Shown here piece after piece: positions 1 through 10,047 of a stretch of DNA of 64,000 bases. The first letter of the stretch is position 1. Every line of letters begins with the position of its first letter. Made by a program: the position numbers and the translations under genes. The notes under the pieces are model-generated. The model had not been told where the DNA came from, made no database searches, and saw only the letters and a program-made list of their open reading frames with translations. The stretch comes from Pocillopora verrucosa (taxonomy: Eukaryota; Cnidaria; Anthozoa; Scleractinia; Pocilloporidae): contig NC_089318.1 of assembly GCF_036669915.1 (NCBI RefSeq), positions 10,112,390 to 10,176,389 of the forward strand, given 5' to 3'.

Positions 1-47
1 TTTTCTTTGAAGCAAAAGCAGCAAAGAGCGTAGACTCAGTGTTATTA

Positions 48-962
48 ATGAAAGCTTGGTTTTGGATTCTTGGCTGGTCTCTTTCCATTCTGACCATAAC
101 TGGGAATGGATTTATTATCTTTCTTGTTTGGTGCAAGCGACAGCTTCGCACTAAGACCAACGCGTTTATTGTTTCACTTGCAGTGGCGGACTTCTGTGTT
201 GGGATGAGCGCAGTACCCTTGATGTTTGCGTGCGAAGCTGTAACTGCCTGCAGTGATTCACCTATTTTTCGGGCTGTAAAGGCGTCAAAGTTTCTGTTTC
301 CGTACGCATCTGTAACAAACCTCTGCATTTTAGTCCTGGATCGCTACATTGCTGTTGTGAAACCTTTGAAATACTTGACTTTTATGTCACGTCGCCGAGT
401 CATTCAAATGGTTTCCGTATCCTGGGCAATTCCTTTCGCCCTGGGCATTGGTTCGGCTCTTAGCAGTGTTGGTTTTAAATCATTTGCCTCTACGATGTTC
501 ACTTGTGTTCTTTTGTTATTAGAGTTTTTACCAAGTTTATATATTTTAATATTTTGCTTCGTATCCATGTTACAGGTTGTATTTAAACATAATCGAGCCG
601 ATCGCGTTTTAGCAAAACAGTTACGCTTTAACCATCAGGTTTTCTTCAAAACTCAGGAAAAGTCTGCCATTTTAATGATGGGGATTGTAATAAGTTTGTT
701 TCTTGTGTGTTACGGGATTTTTCTACGCTGTTCCTTAATTTATGTTTTCGATGTTCGATCATTATGTAATGATACTGACTACAAAATCCCTATTTTAGTA
801 TTAAACTCTGCCATCAACCCTTTTGCGTATTCGTTTTTCAAGAGAGACATTAACAAAGAGGTAAAGGGACGAATTTGTTGTGCCACATCGCCACAGCGTA
901 ACAGGATCCATCCTTTTAAAGAGAGAAGTTTTTCACTGGCCCCAGTTAAGAGATCAAGTTGA
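48..962 (+). CDS. Class A GPCR, array member 1 (304 aa)
   Basis: Intronless seven-transmembrane receptor of the rhodopsin family, predicted at the plasma membrane; ligand unknown. Visible landmarks: N20 of the GN pair in TM1, D48 in TM2 (LAVAD), D98-R99-Y100 at the end of TM3, W126 in TM4, and NPFAY at 257-261 in TM7 followed by a basic helix 8 (KRDINKE). The spacing between these residues matches class A. The TM6 motif CWxP is replaced by CYGI (221-224), and no cysteine sits about 25 residues before the DRY arginine; two cysteines (62 and 68) lie in the first extracellular loop instead. The extracellular N-terminus is only a few residues. The ATG at 48 is chosen because the frame upstream offers only a GTG at 39, and MKxWFW starts every paralogue. 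Missing TM3 cysteine and a short second loop recall the melanocortin/cannabinoid/S1P group, but the family is probably cnidarian-specific. Confidence 0.92.
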   Translation: MKAWFWILGWSLSILTITGNGFIIFLVWCKRQLRTKTNAFIVSLAVADFCVGMSAVPLMFACEAVTACSDSPIFRAVKASKFLFPYASVTNLCILVLDRYIAVVKPLKYLTFMSRRRVIQMVSVSWAIPFALGIGSALSSVGFKSFASTMFTCVLLLLEFLPSLYILIFCFVSMLQVVFKHNRADRVLAKQLRFNHQVFFKTQEKSAILMMGIVISLFLVCYGIFLRCSLIYVFDVRSLCNDTDYKIPILVLNSAINPFAYSFFKRDINKEVKGRICCATSPQRNRIHPFKERSFSLAPVKRSS

Positions 963-1255
963 GTGATTAGCCATCAGAATGATTGCGTTTTTATAGAAGG
1001 AAAAGAAACTTAGTTGTTCGGGACATTCTAACTATAACTTTAGACCAGAAGTAAAAGGCTTTATCAAAAATGTTTGATGGTTGATTTTATACGTTTAAAT
1101 GTCAAGAAAGCTATCAAGTTGCCTGTCACCCACACCAGGTCAATTTAATAAACTGAGTAAAAGCCTCTAATAGCTTTATGTCACTCAGCCTGCCAATAGA
1201 ACAGGTGGTGCGAGGAGCACTTTGGGAAATCGATTAATTATTCATCAGGATACAT
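963..1255. other. 3' flank of receptor 1
   Basis: No coding signal seen. An AATAAA-type polyadenylation signal lies at about 1146, so the receptor 3' UTR probably ends within the next few tens of bases. Confidence 0.4.
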
Positions 1256-1455
1256 GACTGTAATTATATGAAAATCATATGTGTATGCTGCGGTTGAAGA
1301 AACGAACATAGGAGCGATCCTCGCAGTTATGACTACTACTGAACTAATAGTGAAAATAAGGCCTGAAAAAAATTTAGGCCCGTACGGGATCTAAACCCAT
1401 AACCACTGCGATACCAGTGCAGCGTTCTACCAACTGAGCTAACAAGCCAACTAAG
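1256..1455 (-). mobile_element. tRNA-derived SINE
   Basis: Read on the minus strand, the element opens with a tRNA-like head (about 1452 to 1376) with an A box (TTAGCTCAGTTGG) and a B box close to consensus (GGTTTAGATCC). A tail follows with TTTTTTCAGGCCTTATTTTC and GCGAGGATCGCTCC. The same tail recurs without the tRNA head at 14463-14572, so this is a dispersed element and not a tRNA gene. The anticodon stem has a mismatch and the D arm is imperfect, consistent with a decayed copy. A further tail-like fragment (tgactgtaaatatatgaaaa) lies at about 1508. The SINE family name is not known to me. Confidence 0.75.
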
Positions 1456-1685
1456 AGCTCAGTGGTCATTATGATGGTTACAAATAAACTCTCTAAGTGG
1501 TTAGTAAATGACTGTAAATATATGAAAACCATATATTCATCAATAATTAAGAGGTGCATGCGATACTCGACAATTTATGAAGTAACTGAAATACTTGGAG
1601 CAACCTCATTGGTCAAAAATCTGTCTTTCATTGCACCAGTAATTAAACGACCCACTGAAAGTTGAATTTATGTCATAAAAGCAGT

Positions 1686-1830
1686 ATCGGTTTCCTGGCG
1701 TCATAACCCACTTGGTGTGTTGGGAGAACACGCGAAAAGTTTGTTAATCACTCGCATCCTGCTCGTGGTGTACAAACTTTTCTCGTTTTCCCTCTGCATC
1801 TCGCATGGGTTAACACGTCGGTAAACCGAT
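1686..1830. repeat. Hairpin MITE-like element
   Basis: Imperfect 25-bp terminal inverted repeats (1686-1710 and 1806-1830, about 20 of 25 positions pairing) enclose further inverted segments (AAAAGTTTGT and ACAAACTTTT). No ORF inside. Structure fits a non-autonomous foldback or MITE element; no second copy was seen in this window. Confidence 0.55.
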
Positions 1831-3245
1831 AGAAAGTCAGTGCGGTCTACTGCTTGGATAAACCTCATCATTACTTCCTGTAGACTATAATGTTTTTTTT
1901 CTTACAATGAAGACAATTTCCTCAGGCGATAAGGCTGACTGAATACGCGTTATTTTAAGAACCATTGTGCTCGGCTGTGATTGACTGGTATTCAACAACT
2001 GCAACGGGCGTAAGTGGAAAGTTATCACGGCGGTCTACTAAAGTACGGAGGTGACTTTATCGGTCGTAACACAAACGATTAAGTTCAATTGCAACCTTAC
2101 TTACGATTTGCCGCCCGTAAAAAGAGCACTGTCTGTACAGCACCACACATGAAACATGAAAACCGCAAGAGACGCCGGGATACCTACGATTCCCGAATTG
2201 AACCGAAAATGTACGTAAAGAGGAGACTCCTTGATATTTATTGTGAACTTGGCCCTTTAGCCTAGTGGTCTATAGCAAAAGATATTAACTGCAGTCGATG
2301 TTCTCTTATCTACAGCTACAAAATTAATCCTGTTTCCAATCTTGACAATGCCTTTTAATGCCTTTTTAGCAGCTGCCTCTGGTCGAAATTTTATCAGTCA
2401 GTTTTGTTTCCTTGATTGTGTTCAGTAAATCCCCTTGTCAAACTGAAAAAAAACTCAGTGTGCAAACTCACAGCGTGAAATGTAAAAATGTTTTATCGGT
2501 AGTGACCTTTTTAGGTGTCTACTGAAGCTTTTAAGCGGCGTTCTTACATGGCTCTGCAACGAGATATCAGTCCCTACAAATAGTGTCATGTCCAAATGAC
2601 CATAATTTTAAAAATTTTAAAATTTAGGTTATTAAACTTATCAGAATCAGCAAGATCGTTTATTCAAAGTTTCACAGACTTGAAACACTTCAGATAAGTT
2701 AGTCCTTCTCCATTCTTGGCTCGGTCAAGCCCGGATGCTATCGAGAGCCGTGAAGTCAGCGAGAGAATTACAGTTATTCCCTTCCAGCCCTCGCGCAGAA
2801 ATCGAGGTACGGGAGACCAACGATCCAATTAGTACTTATCTCTACCAAATTCCAGTCATTTCCTTGTACATTGGACGAGAGAATTTGGTTTTACACCTTC
2901 TCACTTGTCTGTTCTTTTAACCTGTTTGCAAGAAAATTATTGGTATCGTATGGAGATGTTGCGTATGGATTATGTCTGGGAGGTAGAGGGATTTAGTGAA
3001 GATTGGGAGAGTAAATTGATTCAAATTCGTCGCGCCCTAAAGTGTTTTCTTCAGCAGAAAATAACTTCCTTCTGGCTAAGTTTTTTGTGACCCTAATGCT
3101 GTTAAACTTAAGGGAAAAGAGTGAAAAACGGCTTTGATAATAAAAAGATTTTCTCAATCAAGTATTTATCATTGTCAAGGCCTATTGTTTCGCAACGACT
3201 TCTCATAGGGCAATGTCTAAAATTGTCTAAGTTTCAGTAATATTT
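1831..3245. other. Intergenic, no gene recognised
   Basis: No ORF with recognisable protein features and no phase-consistent exon chain was found on either strand. A tRNA A-box-like phrase at about 2260 lacks a B box. Confidence 0.4.
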
Positions 3246-3264
3246 TGTGAAAGAAAATAATAAA

Positions 3265-3690
3265 CGTCTTCGCCTCGCACGCACAGTGAACATTATGCAA
3301 ACGCTAGTAAAGTTTTAAACAGCTGCCACTGGCTTATTGTTCAGACTTCGTGAAACTAACAACGGTGCCTGTTATATAAACAGTGCACGGTTAATAGGGC
3401 ATATGGATTTTTGTTAAGCTTAAGATGTCTTAACTAACATTTTGTGTAAGTGCTATATGTATATATTCATATAGCACTTACGTCCACCGTCCGTGCCTCG
3501 CATGCGCAGTGAACATTATGCAAACGCAAGTAAAGTTTTAAACAGCTGCCACTGGTTTATTGTTCAGACTTCGTGAAACTAACAACGGTGCATGTTATAT
3601 ATACAGTGCACGGTTAATAGGGGACATAAATTGTTGTTAGGTCTAAGATGACCAGATGTCTTAGCTAATATTTTGTGTAAGCGCTAGATA
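3265..3690 (+). repeat. Two tandem copies of a receptor upstream block
   Basis: About 210 bp occurs twice in tandem (about 3265-3475 and 3480-3690), and part of it a third time at 4491-4645 just upstream of receptor 2. Shared phrases are TAAAGTTTTAAACAGCTGCC, TTATTGTTCAGACTTCGTGA and CAGTGCACGGTTAATAGGG. A diverged version lies near 11390-11520 upstream of the truncated receptor. The association with receptor 5' flanks suggests duplicated promoter-proximal DNA. Confidence 0.7.
3446..3481. repeat. Perfect 14-bp inverted repeat (hairpin)
   Basis: GTAAGTGCTATATG at 3446-3459 pairs perfectly with CATATAGCACTTAC at 3468-3481 across an 8-base AT loop. It sits at the junction between the two tandem copies of the upstream block and could mark the duplication joint. 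Confidence 0.8.
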
Positions 3691-3698
3691 TGTAGGTA

Positions 3699-3853
3699 AT
3701 CATATGATTTCGAGTGCAATTGGGAATAAATAAGCGCGAGTAAATTCTTTCAAAGAACAAAATTGCACTCGCCCTACGGGCTCGTGCAGTTTGTGGTCTT
3801 AGAAAAAATTAACAAGTGCTTATTTATTCCAAACTGCACGAGAAAAATCATGT
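3699..3853. repeat. Inverted-repeat MITE, family A
   Basis: Two arms containing GGAATAAATAAGC and its reverse complement bracket a centre with GTGCAATT/AATTGCAC and a CCCTACGGGCTCGTGCAG core. Related copies are at about 9505-9660 and a half copy at 11866-11950, both with the arms and the central CGAGTGCAA phrase. No coding capacity. Confidence 0.65.
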
Positions 3854-4329
3854 GATTACGTATTAATAATGTACATGAAAAAATTCGAGATAGCTTATCA
3901 TAATTACGCAGAAGCAAAGCGCGCGCATCAAGTGCATTCGGTCAAAACAACCGCGTACGATCAAAACAGTAATAGACAATGATATTTTCACTATAAGGCG
4001 CAAGAAAAGTTCAAAGTCCGGCCAAATAGTTCAAGGAATTGTTCAGTCTGTGTCCGAATCACTTTCGATGGAATTGAATCGTCTTGTGCGAGGTTTAACC
4101 ATGTTTGTTTTTACTTTCGGCGTAGAATCGCTCGAGCAAAGTGTTAAGCTGGATCGGCTCATAATTTTGATTTTTTTTCGCAATTTTTCCAAACCGACAA
4201 TCAAAAAGTAGTGCTTTTTACAGTGTTTTCTCTGTTAGAGCTGTTTTTCAGCTGCTGTATTGCTGTTGCGGTTGCGAAAGAAAACCTACTTAAAACGTCG
4301 GCCATTGTTTCGCTCGCAAATTTTTAGCG
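3854..4329. other. Intergenic, diffuse repeat-like sequence
   Basis: Contains GCGCGCGCATCAAGTGCATTC-like phrases typical of dispersed repeats, but no gene or clear boundaries are seen. Confidence 0.3.
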
Positions 4330-4341
4330 TTGCCAAATCGC

Positions 4342-4376
<35 letters not shown>

Positions 4377-4441
4377 TTTACCCTTTACGGTGGCTAATTT
4401 ACGTTTTCAACTCAGTTGTTAACACTAAATTACCTGCTATA

Positions 4442-4485
<44 letters not shown>
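4330..4485 (+). repeat. Dispersed repeat, possible Penelope-like element tail
   Basis: A block with GACGAAGGGCTAACGCTC, AAAACGTCAGC and CACCGACGCAGCA recurs in diverged form at about 16262-16400. The GACG...AAACGTC phrase resembles the sequence after the endonuclease of the element remnant at 10048-10755. Assignment to a Penelope-like terminal repeat is inference. Confidence 0.45.
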
Positions 4486-4486
<1 letters not shown>

Positions 4487-4490
4487 TTTA

Positions 4491-4777
4491 AAGTTTTAAA
4501 CAGCTATCACTGGTTTATTGTTCAGACTTCGTGAAACTAACAACGGTGCATATTTTATAAACAGTGCACGGTTAATAGGGGAAATGAATTTTTGTTAGGC
4601 TTAAGATGACTTAACTAATATTTTGTGTTAGAGTAATATGTATATCGTAAATTATTGTTAATTAATGTACGTCAGTGGTGTCTATATAAATTATAATTTA
4701 AGACTTGAGAGGTAACAGATGTATCACGTATCCTTTGCGTTAATACACAAATAGGCGTCATCGTCTCTGATCATAAA
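4491..4777 (+). promoter_or_regulatory. Upstream region of receptor 2
   Basis: It holds the third copy of the upstream block (4491-4645). Next comes a segment at about 4655-4692 that aligns with the conserved box before receptors 5 and 6 (GTACGTCAGTGGTG, then TATATAAAT, a TATA-like stretch about 90 bases before the ATG). The last 20 bases before the ATG (CATCGTCTCTGATCATAAA) match the other plus-strand receptors. Confidence 0.55.
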
Positions 4778-5665
4778 ATGGAAATTTGGTTTTGGATTCT
4801 TGGCTGGTCTCTTTCCATTCTGGCCATATCTGGAAATGGATTTATTATCTTTCTTTTTTGGAGCAAACGACAGCTTCGCACTAAGACCAACGCGTTTATT
4901 GTGTCACTCGCAATAGCAGACGTTTGTGTTGGGATTACAGCTGTTAATTCGCGGTTTGTGTGTGAGATGGTTAATGGCTGCGAAAGTTCAACATCAATCG
5001 AGCATATTTCATGGGCCATTAGGGGCTTGTTTATTTACGTGTCCGTGACAAACCTTTGCAGTTTAGTCGTGGATCGCTACATTGCTTTAGTAAAACCTTT
5101 GAGATACTTGACATTTATGGCGCGTCGCCGAGTCGTTCAAATGGTTTCTTCATCCTGGGCGATTCCGACCACCCTTGTTACTGTTATCACAATAGATAAG
5201 CTTGTTTTTAAAGTGAACCCAATTCTATTCTACCTTTTTACTTGTCTGGTAATGATTTTAGAGTTTTTTCCCGGTGTAATTTTAATATTTTGCTATGTAT
5301 CCATGTTAAAAGTTGTAATTAAGCACATACGGGGTGCTCGTTCGTTGGCAAAACAATTAAGTTTCAACCATCGGATTTTCTTTAAAACTCAGGAGAAGTC
5401 TGCTGTTATAATGATGGGTATTGTGATAAGTCTGTTTCTTGTGTGTTACGGGATCTACTTGCGATGTAGTTTAGTTTTTTTGTTGAATAATAACGAATCA
5501 TGTTATGATGATGAATATAAAATTCCTGTTTTAGTGTTAAACTCCGCCATCAACCCTTTGGCGTACTCTTTCTTTAAGAGAGACATAAACAAGGAGGTAA
5601 AGAGACGCCTCTGTTTTGCCTCTTTGATGAAGCGAAACAACAATCATCCTCAAAGTGTGAACTGA
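4778..5665 (+). CDS. Class A GPCR, array member 2 (295 aa)
   Basis: Full-length intronless rhodopsin-like receptor, paralogue of the gene at 48. Landmarks: GN in TM1 (19-20), D48 in LAIAD, VDRY with the DRY at 99-101, W127 in TM4, TM6 with CYGI in place of CWxP, and NPLAY at 259-263. Loop 1 carries a Cys pair (CEMVNGC). The third intracellular loop includes the family-conserved RSLAKQLSFNH and TQEKSA segments. The C-tail is short and basic. The start is supported by the conserved bases before the ATG and by MExWFW. Ligand and coupling are unknown; it is probably a lineage-specific receptor. Confidence 0.93.
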   Translation: MEIWFWILGWSLSILAISGNGFIIFLFWSKRQLRTKTNAFIVSLAIADVCVGITAVNSRFVCEMVNGCESSTSIEHISWAIRGLFIYVSVTNLCSLVVDRYIALVKPLRYLTFMARRRVVQMVSSSWAIPTTLVTVITIDKLVFKVNPILFYLFTCLVMILEFFPGVILIFCYVSMLKVVIKHIRGARSLAKQLSFNHRIFFKTQEKSAVIMMGIVISLFLVCYGIYLRCSLVFLLNNNESCYDDEYKIPVLVLNSAINPLAYSFFKRDINKEVKRRLCFASLMKRNNNHPQSVN

Positions 5666-6384
5666 TCTAGTGGTTAAATGAGCGAGATAAGAATTTTCCT
5701 TTTACCAAGTACATTTTAATCTTTAATGTAAATGGCAGAGGAAGGGAGAACAACGAACTCATTTTAGGAGTGAATTAGCAAATGGAAGGCGAAGTGGCAG
5801 ACTCCTTTTTCAAGCCGGAAAGAGAGTTAACAGACGAATGTTTTGGATTGAGGAAGACAGCTTTCATTTCTCTCCAAAAGTCCATGAGTCAAACAAATTT
5901 TTACTTTGCTGGTCATCTTCTTCAGGGAGTATGAGTCCATGGAATTCAAGAGTAAGTGAGGATCACTAGTAACAATATTCAGACCGACTGAGAGTGATAA
6001 TGATAATGATGATAACAACTTGAAAAGATCTATTTGAATGCTTGGATCAGTTTTATGATCAAGGAAAGTTTTTTCTTCTGCGGAATCACGAGCATCTTGG
6101 GGAAGGAGCCATCGATCGGAGGTCTGATGGATGGGAAACAATATGTATTGGTTTTGAATGATACCATTTACATGAACTTGACTCGAAGTCCATCAATATT
6201 TACGACATAACTCAACCCTAAAGCTTAGTAAAAAACATGTCCGCGGGATTGCGAAGTATCCTCTGAGCTTTCTATCTAGTGACTCAGTTACTAACATTTC
6301 AAGTACGCCGTCACGAAATATCCCTATCATCATGTACAAACTGATCACTTCGCTGAGACAATAAAATGAGTAAAATTAACCCTA
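5666..6384. other. 3' flank of receptor 2 and intergenic DNA
   Basis: The first 150 bases align with the 3' flanks of the receptors ending at 22610, 26215 and 30232 (shared GTAAATGGC followed by an AGGA-rich phrase and an ACTCATT or GAATTTATT phrase). The remainder shows no gene. Confidence 0.5.
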
Positions 6385-6485
6385 ATAGTGATAATGATAA
6401 TAATAATGATAATAATAATGATGATGATCAGTAATGATGATAATAATAATGATGATGATAAATAATGATAATATTAATGAAGATC
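6385..6485. repeat. ATG/AAT-rich microsatellite
   Basis: Irregular runs of ATGATAATA and ATGATG trinucleotide-type repeats over about 100 bp. Confidence 0.85.
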
Positions 6486-6524
6486 ATACAAAATATAAAA
6501 CTCATGAATCAGCACTTTTCTTAC

Positions 6525-6598
6525 ACAAATAGAGGAGCCGTGACTGTCTTCTTTTCTGTTGTAAATAAACGCTGAAAGCGGCTAAAGCACAGAAGAAG
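6525..6598 (+). repeat. Head block of repeat family B
   Basis: The sequence around TGTTGTAAA and AGCGGCTAAAGCAC matches 18423-18490 on the plus strand and 45715-45780 in reverse orientation. In all three places it borders TACTTCTTGAGT-type units, so it appears to be the flank of a mobile repeat that contains the 32-bp units. Confidence 0.65.
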
Positions 6599-8725
6599 TA
6601 CGTCTGGTGCTTCCATCTATTTCTTGAGTGTACGTCTTGTGTCCGTACTTCTTGATTGTACGTCTTGTTTCCCCCTACTTCTTGGGTATACGTCTTGTAT
6701 TTCTCCCTACCTCTTGAGTGTGCGTCCTGTGTTTTCCCCCTAATTCTTGAGATTACGTCTTGTGTCTCCCCTTGCTTCCTGAGTGTACGTCCTATGTCTC
6801 CCCCTACTTCTTGAGTTTATGTCGTGTGTCTCTTCCTACTTATTGAGTGTACGTCTTGTGTCTCTCCCTACTTCTTGAGTCATGTGTCATGTGTCTCCTC
6901 GTACTTCTTGAGTGTACGTCTTGTGTCTCCCCCTACTTCTTGAGTGTACGTCTTGTGTCTCCCCCTACTTCTTGAGTGTACGTCTTGTGTTTCCCCCTAC
7001 TTCTTGAGTGTACGTCTTGTGTCTCCCCTTACTTCTCGAGTGTACGTCCTGTGTCTCCCCCTACTTCTTGAGTGTACGTCTTGTGTTTCCCCCTACTTCT
7101 TGAGTGTACGTTTTGTGTTTCCCCCTACTTCTTGAGTGTACGTTTTGTGTTTCCCCCTACTTCTTGAGTGTACGTCTTGTGTCTCCCCCTACTTCTTGAG
7201 TGTACGTCTTGTGTCTCCCCCTACTTCTTGAGTGTACGTCTTGTGTCTCCCCTACCCGAGTGTACGTCTTGTGTTTTTTTCCGTACTCCTTGAGTGTACA
7301 TCTTGTGTCTCCCCCTACTTCTTGAGTGTACGCCTTGTGTCTCCCCCTACCTCTCGAGTGTACGTCCTGTGTCTCCCCCTACTTCTTGAGTGTACGCCTT
7401 GTGTCTCCCCCTACCTCTCGAGTGTACGTCCTGTGTCTCCCCCTACTTCTTGAGTGTACGTCTTGTGTTTCCCCCTACTTCTTGAGTGTACGTTTTGTGT
7501 TTCCCCCTACTTCTTGAGTGTACGTTTTGTGTTTCCTCGTACTTCTTGAGTGTACGTTTTGTGTTTCCCCCTACTTCTTGAGTGTACGTCTTGTGTTTCC
7601 CCCTACTTCTTGAGTGTACGTCTCGTGTTTCCCCTTACCTCTCCAGTGTACGTTTTGTGTTTCCCCCCTATTTCTAGAGTGTACGTCTTGCGTTTCCCCT
7701 ACCCGAGTGTACGTCTTGTGTTTCTCCGTACTCCTTGAGTGTACATCTTGCATATCCCCTTACTCCTTGGGCGTACGTCTTTTGTTTCCCCCTACCTCTC
7801 GAGTGTACGTCCTGTGTCTCCCCCTACTTCTTGAGTGTACGTCTTGTGTTTCCCCCTACTTCTTGAGTGTACGTTTTGTGTTTCCCCCTACTTCTCGAGT
7901 GTACGTTTTGTGTTTCCCCCTACTTCTTGAGTGTACGTCTTGTGTTTCCCCCTACTTCTTGAGTGTACGTTTTGTGTTTCCCCCTACTTCTTGAGTGTAC
8001 GTTTTGTGTTTCCTCGTACTTCTTGAGTGTACGTCTTGTGTCTCCCCCTACTTCTTGAGTGTACGTCTTGTGTTTCCCCCTACTTCTTGAGTGTACGTTT
8101 TGTGTTTCCCCCTACTTCTCGAGTGTACGTTTTGTGTTTCCCCCTACTTCTTGAGTGTACGTCTTGTGTTTCCCCCTACTTCTTGAGTGTACGTCTTGTG
8201 TCTCCCCCTACTTCTTGAGTGTACGTCTTGTGTCTCCCCCTACTTCTCGAGTGTACGTTTTGTGTTTCCCCCTACTTCTTGACTGTACGTTTTGTGTTTC
8301 CTCGTACTTCTTGAGTGTACGTTTTGTGTTTCCTCGTACTTCTTGAGTGTACGTCTTGTGTTTCCCCCTACTTCTTGAGTGTACGTCTTGTGTTTCCCCC
8401 TACTTCTTGAGTGTACGTCTTGTGTTTCCCCCTACTTCTTGAGTGTACGTCTCGTGTTTCCCCTTACCTCTCCAGTGTACGTTTTGTGTTTCCCCCCTAT
8501 TTCTAGAGTGTACGTCTTGCGTTTCCCCTACCCGAGTGTACGTCTTGTGTTTCTCCGTACTCCTTGAGTGTACATCTTGCATATCCCCCTACTCCTTGGG
8601 CGTACGTCTTGTGTTTCCCCTTAATTCTTGGGCGTACGTCCTGTGTTTCCTCGTACTTCTTGAGTGTACGTCTTTTGTCTCCTCGTACTTCTTGAGTGTA
8701 CATCTTGTGTTTCCCCTACTTCTTG
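6599..8725 (+). repeat. 32-bp minisatellite, about 66 units
   Basis: Tandem units of 32 bp (core CTTGAGTGTACGTCTTGTGT followed by a C/T-rich half ending in TACTT) run for 2.1 kb. The first units are the most diverged and the centre the most uniform. A higher-order duplication is visible: about 210 bp from 7550 is repeated identically from 8379 (offset 829 bp). Because 32 is not a multiple of three, long ORFs with a 32-residue period appear on both strands; they are by-products of the repeat and not genes. The array lies between receptor 2 and a Penelope-like remnant. Confidence 0.95.
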
Positions 8726-8726
8726 A

Positions 8727-9008
8727 GTGCTAGGAATGCCTTGCGCTGCTACTGTTGTGTTTCTTACTACTCTGAATAGCCTACACTCCAGTCTTACTTT
8801 TACGATGGAGCTTCCCACTGGTAAGATCTCTTTTATCTACATTAAAATCGTCAAGAACGGAACTAAACTTGAAACTCGTGTTTACCGAAAACCAACAAAC
8901 ACCGGTTTGCTCTTACACTTCCACAGTCACACCGATAAACGCTATAAAGACTCTTTATTAATAATTGATCTAAATTATCATCGTACGAGTTATTATAGCA
9001 CTTAGAAT
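8727..9008 (+). mobile_element. Penelope-like element fragment, reverse transcriptase part
   Basis: The frame from 8727 encodes residues typical of the Penelope-like reverse transcriptase after its YxDD region: LHSSLTFTMELP, KNGTKLETRVYRKPTNTGLL and HTDKRYKDSLL. It stops at 9005 where an unrelated insertion begins; the family normally continues directly into the sequence found at 10048. The upstream catalytic part is missing, replaced by the minisatellite. Non-functional remnant. Confidence 0.8.
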
Positions 9009-10047
9009 GATTATTTTTGCGCATGTTAAAGTTTACATTAAGCTCCACATGGGATTAAAAAGTTCAAAATTGCCGTTTTTAGCAAATTAGAGTAATGATG
9101 ACTCTAGGCTTTCATTTCTGACAATTTTTATTGTAAAGTAAGTTCATGACATCGACGAATGTTCTGTTTCAAATCATCTTTTCTCTTTTTGTTTTGAGAA
9201 TAAGCATCGAACAGTCTACAATTGTTTATCATTTTTTCTTTATGCCAAATAATTTGTCGGTTTTATAGCCATCCTAAACAGAATTTCTGGCGTCTCCAAT
9301 TTAGATCGAAAGGAGTAAATCTAATGCTATGAATTTGTTGATAGTATACGTGAAATAATTACGCGCTTCTGATTGGCTGAAAACGAGTGCAAAGTTGTGA
9401 CACGAGTGTAAATTACAAAAAGCGCGCGCACGCTCCTCAAATTTCGTCTGTCCTGTCTGTCTGTGATGTTTTTTTTCATGTAAATTATTGACAAGTAACG
9501 ACATTATTTCTAATAAGTGTAATAAGCGTCAATACATTTCTAAGAGACGACAAATTGCACTTGCACCGGCTACGGGTTCTTGTAATATGTTGTCTTTGAA
9601 AATTTACTCGTACTTAGAAATACCAATTTGCACTCGATATCATGTTATTACCTATAAAAACAGAACCTTTTCTTGACAGAACAATAGTAGTTTGATTACA
9701 AGAATAGGCAGGACGAAATTTGCCAAGAGAAGACTGAAACCAAGCTTGGAGTACTTTGTACTTTGGAGTGATTAATAATAATTCTTAGACCCACAGAATT
9801 ATATTTCAGAGTCACGTAATACTTCGCGGAAAATTGGGTGAGATGAAGTGAATTGATTTTCCAAAGTCCTTCCCAGACGAGCGAGAAGCAAGTTTCTTTA
9901 TCGAGGCCGTTCCTTTTCCTAATGATTTCCATTTTAAAAAAAGCTCATCACTTGACGCGGGAATAATATCGTGAAATCTCACTTGGATTTCCTCGGCAGG
10001 TTGTGCGGTAAAAATATTCTGAAAACACTGAATCGTCTACCACAGAG
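9009..10047. other. About 1 kb insertion splitting the Penelope-like remnant
   Basis: The two halves of the element on either side should be separated by only about 20 codons, so most of this kilobase is inserted. It contains a repeat-rich centre (9341-9660) but no ORF with recognisable features. Confidence 0.5.
9505..9660. repeat. Inverted-repeat MITE, family A (diverged copy)
   Basis: Arms with AATTGCACTTGCACCGGCTA and CAATTTGCACTCGATA resemble the element at 3699-3853. It lies inside the insertion that splits the Penelope-like remnant and is therefore nested. Confidence 0.45.

Noticed and set aside
1374-1559. Minus-strand ORF and possible tRNA gene
   Set aside because: The tRNA-like part is the head of a SINE with stem mismatches and a shared tail; the ORF only runs through it.
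2255-2300. tRNA A-box-like phrase TTTAGCCTAGTGGTCTATAGC
   Set aside because: No B box or acceptor stem within range.
6599-8725. CRISPR-like array
   Set aside because: Units are directly contiguous with no unique spacers, and the context is a eukaryotic genome.
6944-8733. Many ORFs of 60-126 codons on both strands in the minisatellite
   Set aside because: They follow from a 32-bp unit free of stops in several frames; the peptide period (32 residues) is that of three repeat units.
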